DNA of 22,500 nucleotides from Prorocentrum cordatum (taxonomy: Eukaryota > Sar > Dinophyceae > Prorocentrales > Prorocentraceae). The notes beneath the pieces were generated by a model that had not been told where the DNA came from, made no database searches, and saw only the letters and a program-made list of their open reading frames with translations. Both the position numbers and the translations under genes were made by a program. The DNA lies in contig CAUYUJ010008125.1 in the NCBI GenBank assembly GCA_963575745.1, forward strand, positions 326,834-349,333, given 5' to 3'. Of this stretch, positions 16,188-22,500 are shown in pieces (the first letter of the stretch is position 1; each line of letters starts with the position of its first letter).

Positions 16188-17658
16188 GGAATTGGCGGAT
16201 GTACCGACACCGGACGGAACCGCAAGAGAAGCCCCACAATCCGAACCACCACGGGAGGATGGACGGCTTCCCACGGTATATGAGGAATCGGGGGCTGACC
16301 TCGACGCATACATTATGGGAGTGTGGTCGACAGAACTACAAGATGAAAGGGAACTACTGGAGGCAACTCCACTAGAGGATCTTTTCACAGTACCCACACA
16401 GATGATTTCAGTCAGCAGTGTGCTGATCCCTGTAGCTGAAGAAAAGCGGGGGCACCTGCCTAAGTGGGGGCACCCACGCGACTCCGATATCGAGGAGACG
16501 TATCATGTCCCTGTCTGCTCCACGGTCGAAGATTGCAGTTACGGACTGGACTCAGACGAAAATGGACAATCGGTAGAACTCTGCTTGACGGCAGTAATGT
16601 CAAAGGTAGTCCTGTCCGAACATCAGCACAGGGTATTAGATGCCGACCGTGTGACCGCCATGCGAGTATATGTTGCCGCCGCTGCAAAGCGAGCTGTAGC
16701 CGTCAAGGAAGACGACCTCCCCGCGAAGGCTGTCGTCCAGGCGAACCCCGAGAAAGTATCGAAAGCCCTCTACACTGAGCTCAAGACATGGTTTAACAAC
16801 GCGTGCTTCAAAATGCAAGGTTTATCTAAAGCGTCACACATCATGACTTCGAGGTATGCGTGCACATGGAAGTTTGTGAAGAACGAGAAGGGCGAATTGG
16901 AGCGTGCCATCAGATTGCGCTTGGTGCTTCGAGGCTTCATGGGCCTTGGAGCCTTTGATGTGGCAGCCTTTTCGGGAACAGCACGGCGGTCAAGCCAGAG
17001 GCTACTCGCGAGCACGGCAGCGTGCAAGAAGCAATGGGTCATTGCTTCCCTCGACATCAACATTATTTTCCTGAAAGGGTTGACCTACCAGGAACTCGCT
17101 GAGGCGACTGGTGAAAAAGAACGTGTGGTGTGTTTTACTCTGCCGCCTGGATCGGCTACGGTGATTCGAACTCTCCCAGGATTCGAATGCTACGACGAGT
17201 CGAAGCACTGCTTGCAGTGCCTTAAGCCAGGCACTGTCGCCAAGGACGCACCTCGAGCTTTCTCACGAAAGCTCAGAAGGACCACGAGAGGTCTTGGTCT
17301 CAGACCCACGTCCTACGACGAGGAGTTCGAGGCGAGCGGCAACCTGCTCACGGCCAAAGCTGTCGATGCCATCAATATGCCCGGTACAGAGGACACCATT
17401 GACAAGTGCTTCAAGTGCGTAGGAGACACCTGTGGTAAGGGTAAACTCAACGCGCACACGTGCACCAATTGTGCTGCGAGATATACCAAGGATGAGGACG
17501 GCAGTGTTACTTTGGACCAACACGAATACATCAAGCAGCTCCGTCTTATACAACATCCTGACCTTGCAGGCGCCGACGCTGACGCCCGAGCATCCAATCT
17601 GGTTGCCGACATGTTCGTCAGCCTTAGAGGCGCATTGGCGTATGCATTAATCACCTAG
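16174..17658 (+). pseudogene. pol: Reverse transcriptase (copia type), active site mutated
   Basis: The frame is open for 494 codons. The N-terminal 190 residues are an acidic connector. RT proper includes TWKFVKNEKGELERAIRLRL (around residues 230-250), SLDINIIFLKG with the first catalytic Asp at residue 294 (17053), LPPGSATVIRTLPGFE, KPGTVAKDAPRAF (351-363, equal to the KALYGLKQAPRAW region of copia) and LDQHEYIKQL. The second active-site motif, normally x-V-D-D, reads A-V-D-A at 17359-17370, so one catalytic Asp is Ala and the enzyme should be dead. The frame ends at TAG 17656-17658, where RNase H continues in the same frame directly after; the stop is probably a point mutation. Two hairpins stand side by side at 16446-16477, here not in the AGxPA phase. 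Confidence 0.88.
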
Positions 17659-18447
17659 GTGTGGTTGATGGTGCATGTTGTTTCTCTACAGCGCGTCCAA
17701 GAACCGACCGGTATACAAGTGCGACGACTGGGCGCGGTTACCAGGAAACTGCAGGCCTGCCCCAAGAAGGTCGTCTACCAGGCGATGGCCACCGCGTGGG
17801 AGGTTGACCTGCACAGCGACTCAGGTTGCCGACGCCTGAGTGGAGATGCCGATAGCGAAGTCAAAGGCCATGGCATTCGCGGGGCAAACCTGCTACGGCG
17901 TGGAAGCACGCCATCTGGTAAGCCCGTCGTCCACTTGATCGATGCGCACTGCAAGTCTCACCGCTTGCAGGTCCGCTCGAGCGAATCAGCAGAGACACTA
18001 GCAGCAGCCCGCAACTTGGAGGACTGTTATCCCGCGATCGTGACTCTGCGCGAGCTCCACGCAGGGCCATTAACTCCCACTCAGTCGAAAAACATACTTG
18101 AGTTGGGTGGCCTGAGCATCAAGGTCACTTTGACCATAGATGCTGAGTCTGTTTTAAAGTCCCTGTCAAGCAAAGACTTGAAGAAGCCAGCGGAGTGTAC
18201 CCTTGAGGACAGCAGCTGGATGCGACAGATGATGGAGCGAGGAATTGTGCACAGTATTCAGTGGTGTGACACCCGCGATATGACTGCGGACGGTCGCACC
18301 AAGAGGAGCATCGACAGAGACATGCTCCTACAGGTCATGGGAGGTCCACGATCCCTCAAACATGCCTCAAAGCGTCATACTTCCTATCGGGCTGGCCAGA
18401 CATCTCGCTCTGTAGCCGCCTGGGGAGTACCCGTATGCACAGTATAG
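17659..18447 (+). pseudogene. pol: RNase H domain (copia type)
   Basis: This is the same frame as the RT, separated from it by one TAG. It begins VWLMVHVVSLQRVQEPTGIQ (the RT thumb/connection). The four RNase H acidic residues can be placed: D54 in LHSDSG (17818), E112 in SAETLAAA (17992), D161 in TIDAESV (18139) and D211 in DMTADGRTK (18289). RNase H removes the RNA strand during cDNA synthesis. The length and the end (DMLLQVMGG, then a basic tail) fit a complete copia C-terminus. It is the best kept domain of the element. A hairpin-like sequence with a five-base loop (17879-17893) reads RGANLL here, not AGxPA. Confidence 0.85.
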
Positions 18448-18452
18448 TGCAG

Positions 18453-18466
18453 GCGAGGCAACTTGC
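18453..18466 (+). repeat. Tetraloop hairpin copy in the 3' untranslated part
   Basis: GCGAG-GCAA-CTTGC lies 5 bp after the RNase H stop codon. It keeps the GCAA loop, and a G-C to A-T change at stem position 4 is matched on both sides. It lies outside any recognised coding frame. Confidence 0.65.
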
Positions 18467-18493
18467 GTGCGGGCCCACCTTCCTTGCGGACCC

Positions 18494-18497
<4 letters not shown>

Positions 18498-18577
<80 letters not shown>
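18498..18577. repeat. T66-A14 homopolymer block
   Basis: 66 T are followed directly by 14 A, between the RNase H stop and the 3' LTR. The length is not reliable in an assembly. It may be an expanded homopolymer or the scar of an inserted poly(A)/poly(T). The bases 18578-18640 after it do not match the 5' side of the element. Confidence 0.95.
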
Positions 18578-18650
18578 TCTCGCTGCTGTACCTGCTGTAT
18601 AGAGGCGGCGGGCTCACGCTTCATATCCCTCCCCCCCCCCGACTCTCAAG

Positions 18651-18885
18651 TGAGCTGGGTGTTGCATGTGAGTGGGAACGAGCGTGCATCCGCAGCTCCT
18701 TGGCTCAAAGCGGCTGGCCGCCCAAATCTGACTACACCTCAGCGCGAGGTGAACTATTGGCCATCGATACCAAAACTGCTTGAGGTGACTCGCCTCCAAC
18801 TACTGGGGCTATCGTTACTACGGTACAACGGAGCTGGAGCTGGGCTTCGCCTGAGGCGAAGCTGCTGGTTGGGCCTTTCAGCCCC
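18651..18885 (+). repeat. 3' LTR
   Basis: Direct repeat of 3477-3703 with an 8-bp insertion-type difference near 18833. The end hairpin GCTTCGCC-TGA-GGCGAAGC (18844-18862) is one base pair longer than in the 5' copy, while the loop differs (TGA versus TGC). CCGCAGCTCCTTGGCTCAAAG (18690-18710) is the spliced-leader-like segment. No polypurine tract directly precedes it; a run of ten C does. Confidence 0.88.
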
Positions 18886-18921
18886 TGTCAAACTCCCCCC
18901 CCAATCCCGGCGGGAAGGGGC

Positions 18922-18948
18922 CGAAGGGAAGGGGCTTGCTTCCCTTCG
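18922..18948. other. Perfect 10-bp stem hairpin
   Basis: CGAAGGGAAG and CTTCCCTTCG are exact reverse complements around a 7-base loop (GGGCTTG), 36 bp after the 3' LTR. There is no T run after it and no gene next to it. Its role is unknown. Confidence 0.7.
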
Positions 18949-19532
18949 AGTCTATTACGACGTTGCTCAATTTCGCTTTGCCTGGCGCGCTTGCGGAGGA
19001 GGAACCAGGCAAGGAGGGGGGAGCGGCGACGGGCACATGGAAAGGAGGGCGCAAGGAAAGAGGACAGCAGACACGACGAATAGCGAATGATGGCGACGAC
19101 GACTCGAACGGAGAAACCCTTCACACACGCGACAGGATCGGCGGAGTTTCAGCTCAATCCCAGGCCAGGAAGTAGTCACATCGACGTAGACCGTGTGATG
19201 TTGGCATCTTTTTGGCCTGGTCGAGGTCTTTTGGCTTGTTCCGAGGCCCGCCTACGAGGCCTCAATAGGGAGATGGGCAACACGAGCGCCAACATGGGCC
19301 CTCCTACCTGGATTACCCCGCTCCCTCCGCCCCCACCCCCTGCCCGTGGCTGGCTTTCCTCTGACCGTGGCCCTCTTGGGTCCAGGGCCACCCCCAGCTT
19401 CTCGGACTCCGTTGTTTTCGTTCGTGCGCTCTCTCGTGGTCGTTCGCCTCCACGCCCCGGCCCCTGGTCTGCCCCATTTTGGCCGTGGTCCTACCCCCTG
19501 GCCCAGGGCCACTCCAACCTGCCCCCGGCCCA
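18949..19532. other. Right flank, no gene recognised
   Basis: Mixed sequence becoming C-rich. Several overlapping open frames exist on both strands (for example 19087-19923 plus and 19252-19788 minus) but none shows a domain, and they run into low-complexity DNA. Confidence 0.5.
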
Positions 19533-19607
19533 CCTCCTCCTCCTCCTCCTCCTCCTCCTCCTCCTCCTCCTCCTCCTCCTCCTTTTCCTCCTCCTCCTTT
19601 TCCTCCG
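19533..19607. repeat. CTC/GAG microsatellite
   Basis: CTC triplets interrupted twice by CCTTTTCC. They give poly-Leu, poly-Ser and poly-Pro on one strand and poly-Glu or poly-Gly on the other. Confidence 0.93.
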
Positions 19608-19635
19608 CTTCCGCATCCAAAATCTGCGTTTTCCA

Positions 19636-19940
19636 CCCCAGGGGGCCCCCAGGAGGAGGCCCCGGGGAGGCCCCAAGAGGCCCCCCCCCAAAGAGGCCCC
19701 CAAACAGCCCCGAGGAGGCCTCAAAGCCCTGTCGACCCGCATCTGTCTGACACATCTTGTTCAATCGTGCTGCACGGCCGGGGATCATGGCTCCATCTGG
19801 TGGCCTGCGGTTCGTCCCGCCGCCATGTCTTGGAGGCCCCTTGCGGCGTCTCGTGGGGGCCTCTCGGGGGCCTCTTGGGCGCCACTAGGGGTCCCTTGGG
19901 CGCCCATCCTGGAGGGGTCCTGAGGCCGTCTTGGGCACCC
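19636..19940. repeat. Degenerate GGCCCC / CTTGGG repeats
   Basis: AGGCCCCCAAAGAGGCCCC-like words at 19636-19720 and GGGGGCCTCTTGGGC-like words at 19840-19940. These belong to the same word family as 2095-2445 in the left flank. Confidence 0.65.
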
Positions 19941-20309
19941 CGCTCGTCGCGCGCTTGCGCTCGAGGCGCGCTTGCAGATCAGGCTGACCTTTGGGCCCGA
20001 GAAGGGCTTGCTCGGGTCCCCCCCCCCTGTGGGCCCGCGCCGACCGTGGCCCGAGGTCCCCATCGGTGCCATGCGCGCGAGCGTGGAGACCCACGGTAAC
20101 GGCAGGAAGCCGGAGGAGCAGCAGGCGTGCCGCGAGCGGGCGCCGTGTGTCCGCCGGCGCGCGGCCCCCCCCCGCAGCTCCCTCTCTCGGGGCACCGCGC
20201 TGCAGCCGGCCGCCCGGGTGCGCCAGCAGTGGCGCAGCAGTGGCGCAGTCCACGTGTCGCCGAGCCGTCGCGGCAGCAGGCCGTGCTGGACGAGAGCCGT
20301 AGCTCCCCG

Positions 20310-20460
20310 CTTCTCCCTCCTCTCCTTCCTCCTCCCTCTCCCCTCCTCTCTCCTCGCTCCTCGCTCCTCCATCCCTCCCGGCCCCTCCCTCGTGTCGCTC
20401 CTCGCTCCTGGCTCCTGGCTCCTCTCCCCCCTTGTCCCCCCCCCCCACCCCCCCGTCGCT
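20310..20460. repeat. CT-rich low-complexity tract
   Basis: CTC/CCT-rich stretch with repeated CTCGCTCCT and GGCTCCT words, ending in C runs. It gives Ser/Pro/Leu-rich frames without a domain. Confidence 0.8.
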
Positions 20461-21283
20461 ACTGCCTCGATCTGGGCGGGGGAGCAGGGGCCGAACTCTC
20501 GCGGAGCGCTCGCCTCCTCGTCGCCCGCTGCTCTGCTGCGCACCTGGCCGGTAAGGCCGCGCGCCTGGCGCAGGTCACCCGGTCCGCGGGTCGTCCTCCT
20601 CGCCTTCTCGGCCCCGCTCCGCGCCCCCCCGCCCGCTCCGCGCCCGCCGCCCGCACCCGCCGCCTGAGGAGCTCCGCGCCTCCCGTGGGCCCTCTCCTGG
20701 CTGGGCCAGGCTCGGGGGTGGAGGGGCCTCCTGCCCTGACGCGTCGATTGAGGAACTGGCCGTTTTCGGTTCGCGAGAGGGCGTCGCGGCCGTCATTTTT
20801 GCGGGTCCCGGTCCGTCGGTTTCGGCCCCAGGCCGTTTTCACTGAGGGGAGGTTTACTAAAGGGAGGTCTGTCCACCGCCGACAGGAGGGCGGCCCAGGA
20901 TTCGCCTGGCCAGGGTGGGGGTGTAGGTGGATGGTCGGCCCCCCCCTCTCGGTGATCCATGGACCCCCCTGGAGACGCCTCCTTCCCCTTGGAAGGCTCC
21001 GTGGACCCCCCCAGACTCCCCAGACTCAGCTGTAGTCTGCGACAACCTTGAACGACGCAGATCGCTCGAACGCTGCCGAGAGCCACCGCAGGCCTCCGAA
21101 GACGCCCCCGAAAAACAGCCCGAATGCCGCTCGAGTGCCGCTGCCCCGGCCACCGGGGGCGCTCGAGGACCCCCCGCGAAGAGGCCTCCTGGAAAGGACG
21201 GCACGGCCCCCCTGGGAGACCCCTCGGGGCTCAAGGGACCAGGGTCAATGCAAACGGGGGTCAGCCAGAGCGCCGGCTCTTGT
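20461..21283. other. GC-rich stretch, no gene recognised
   Basis: Very GC-rich sequence with long Arg/Pro/Ala frames on both strands. GTAAGG at about 20551 looks like a 5' splice donor and could end an exon, but I recognise no protein before it. Confidence 0.4.
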
Positions 21284-21328
21284 AGGATCCTGCAGAGCCA
21301 GGGCGTGCGCGCAGGATCCTGCAGAGCC
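21284..21328. repeat. Short direct repeat of 16 bp
   Basis: AGGATCCTGCAGAGCC occurs at 21284-21299 and 21313-21328, separated by 13 bp. Each contains the palindrome AGGATCCT. Confidence 0.85.
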
Positions 21329-21799
21329 TGACTGACCTGAGCTTGATGATGCTCCAACCAACTTCAGCCTCGATCGCCAGAAAGAATTTCGAGCACCAAC
21401 AAAGTACCGAAACTGGAGGGTTTTCACGTATCGGGCCCTGGGATGAGATACTCGTCCGACACTGTTTCGATACTTCTCTGGGTGCTCGAACTTATTTGTG
21501 GGACGTGGTCCTCAAATGCGATGGGAAAACATGGCCTGGGCTTCTGCGTTCACCTGGGTCAGTGCGTCCCCCGCTCGCGAGGAGGCCTCCCGGAGAGATC
21601 GGCATGGCCCTCCCGGAGGCCCCCGCCTCCGGCCCACGCTGCTGCGCCCGCCAGCCGCGGCGGCCGCGGCGGCCGCGGCGGCAACCGCGGCCGAAGGCTC
21701 GAGGCGCCCGCGCGGGGCTCGCGCGGCTGGCGCCGCGCGGGGGCTTGCGCCGCGCAGGGCCGGGCCGGGCCGCGGCGGGGTGGGGTCGCAGGGCACCCA
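21329..21799. other. No gene recognised; GCGGCC-rich block
   Basis: 21340-21560 has normal composition and a 199-codon frame (21343-21942) with no recognised domain. 21655-21790 is made of GCGGCCGCGG-type repeats. Confidence 0.5.
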
Positions 21800-21801
21800 A
21801 G

Positions 21802-21915
21802 CATATCTATATCTATATCTATATCTATATATACATATATACATATATACATATATATGAATATATATACTATATGTTTATATCTAGATATGTTTATATA
21901 TCTATCTATTTATAC
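21802..21915. repeat. TATC/TATA microsatellite
   Basis: ATATCT repeats pass into ATATAC repeats and then imperfect TATATCTA. The alternating Ile/Tyr frames are shadows. Confidence 0.93.
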
Positions 21916-22039
21916 ACACTAACAAACGGAAGGGGCGTTTGAAGCAGGAGTGAAATGCAACAGCGAAGTCGCACTCGAGCGCAGGTGGGGTTGCCACACC
22001 TTGCGATGTGTGTAATGGGGGGAAACGATTAAAAAATCG

Positions 22040-22059
22040 CCCCCCCCCCCCCCCCCCCC
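22040..22059. repeat. C20 homopolymer
   Basis: Twenty C in a row between AAAAAATCG and GGACCCCCC. Confidence 0.95.
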
Positions 22060-22289
22060 GGACCCCCCAAAATGATTGAGTGGGGCTGACTAATAGAATT
22101 CGGCCGCCGGAAACTGTTTTTGTAATCGTCCGCCCCCCGGCGTTTGCTTTTGCCCCTTTGGGGGAACTGATTTTCTATTCGTCCTCCTTCGCTCGCTTGA
22201 TCACCCGCGGCCGCGGGGGGGAGAGATAGCGAGGAGGAAAGGGAGGCGAGACAGCGAGAGGGCCACCCTCGTCCTTGCGGACGGGGGGG

Positions 22290-22480
22290 GGGAGAGGAGG
22301 ACGAACAGGAGGAGGACGAGGAGGAGGAAGCGGAGAAAAAGGAGGAGGAGGAGGAGGACGAGGAGGAGAAGGACGAGGAAGAGGAGAAGGAGGAGGAGGA
22401 GGAGGAAAAGGAGGAGGAGGAAGAGGAGGAGGAGGAGGAGGACGAGGAGGAGGCGGAGGAGGAGGAGGACGAGCTCGCCC
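22290..22480. repeat. GAGGA microsatellite
   Basis: Long interrupted GGA/GAC array. The minus-strand poly-Leu frame reaching the window edge is compositional. Confidence 0.93.
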
Positions 22481-22500
22481 TGAAAAATCACCCCGTCCAC

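Larger units (their letters stand above)
4802..18466 (+). repeat. Family of 14-nt tetraloop hairpins GCRGG-NNNN-CCYGC
   Basis: Copies with a fully paired 5-bp stem (G-T allowed) start at 4802, 4973, 5706, 5775, 6273, 6856, 7441, 7856, 9170, 9313, 9487, 10032, 10059, 10526, 11351, 11706, 11973, 13554, 14640, 15816, 16446, 16464 and 18453. One-mismatch copies start at 10628 and 14526; a five-base-loop copy is at 17879. Loops: GCAA (most common), GAAA, GCGA, GAGA, GGCA, GGCG, GCTA, TAAC. Stem variants keep pairing: GCAGG/CCTGC, GCGGG/CCTGC, GCGGG/CCCGC, GTGGG/CCCAC, GCGAG/CTTGC. All have the same orientation as the element, and I found none in the flanks. Where the local frame is recognisable, most read Ala-Gly-X-Pro-Ala. 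Confidence 0.85.
3477..18885 (+). mobile_element. Giant decayed Ty1/copia-type LTR retrotransposon (~15.4 kb)
   Basis: Two direct repeats of about 230 bp (3477-3703 and 18651-18885) flank, in order, a tRNA-type primer-binding site, gag with a CCHC knuckle, a long linker with a Tpt1-like domain, a RING-like cluster, a retropepsin-like region, a methyltransferase-like domain, integrase, RT and RNase H. Integrase upstream of RT is the copia order. Typical copia elements are about 5 kb, so this one is roughly three times longer. All recognisable domains lie on the plus strand. The coding capacity is split by frame changes and in-frame stops. I found no clear target-site duplication. No polypurine tract directly precedes the 3' LTR, where a T66/A14 homopolymer and a C run sit instead. 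The exact LTR ends are uncertain by about 10 bp. Confidence 0.88.

Noticed and set aside
17335-17350. GAGCGGCAACCTGCTC near the RT active site
   Set aside because: Loop and right arm look like the family but the left arm is short; it may simply be RT coding sequence.
4802-18466. CRISPR array
   Set aside because: The repeated unit is 14 nt, spaced irregularly by 4 to over 1500 bp, within eukaryotic retroelement coding sequence.
18463-18783. Frame through the T66-A14 block
   Set aside because: Poly-Phe/poly-Lys from a homopolymer; not coding.
19252-19788. Minus-strand Glu/Gly-rich 178-codon frame
   Set aside because: It is the complement of the CTC microsatellite and C-rich DNA.
21343-21942. 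199-codon plus-strand frame
   Set aside because: It runs into GCGGCC repeats and a TATC microsatellite; no domain.
22201-22500. Minus-strand poly-Leu frame that could look like a membrane protein
   Set aside because: Complement of the GAGGA microsatellite.

Overview
This window looks like nuclear DNA of a dinoflagellate. The evidence is a spliced-leader-like relic (290-311), one isolated exon of ribulose-phosphate 3-epimerase, long GGA/TCC microsatellites and G/C homopolymers, and above all one very large decayed LTR retrotransposon of the dinoflagellate Ty1/copia type. I saw nothing bacterial, no tRNA or rRNA gene, and no CRISPR array.

Layout. Positions 1-3476 are flanking DNA: microsatellites, a CTCGAAGGC tandem array (490-672), the epimerase exon (967-1071), a foldback MITE-like element (about 1634-1831) and degenerate CTTGGG repeats. 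Positions 3477-18885 are one retroelement of about 15.4 kb bounded by two direct copies of a roughly 230-bp LTR. After the 5' LTR comes a primer-binding site that fits initiator tRNA-Met (3709-3720). The order is then gag (capsid-like part, then a CCHC zinc knuckle), an RS/Pro-rich linker, a Tpt1/KptA-like RNA 2'-phosphotransferase domain, a RING-like cysteine cluster, a retropepsin-like region, a cytosine-methyltransferase-like domain, integrase, reverse transcriptase and RNase H. PR-IN-RT-RH is the copia order; the Tpt1-like, RING-like and methyltransferase-like parts are additions. Positions 18886-22500 are flanking low-complexity DNA without a gene I can support.

State of the element. It is broken by many frame changes, several of them in or beside homopolymers, and by in-frame stops (for example 6070, 8465, 9442, 14811 and 17656). 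The second aspartate of the RT active site reads Ala (V-D-A at 17362-17370). The two LTRs differ at about 18-20 positions plus an 8-bp indel. It is therefore an old, probably non-autonomous copy, although some indels could be assembly errors.

Most striking observation. At least two dozen short hairpins of the form GCRGG-NNNN-CCYGC lie across 4.8-18.5 kb. All are in the element's sense orientation, many have GNRA loops (GCAA, GAAA, GCGA, GAGA), and paired changes keep the stem. I see none in the flanks. Most read as the pentapeptide Ala-Gly-X-Pro-Ala in the best local frame, but one lies after the last stop codon.
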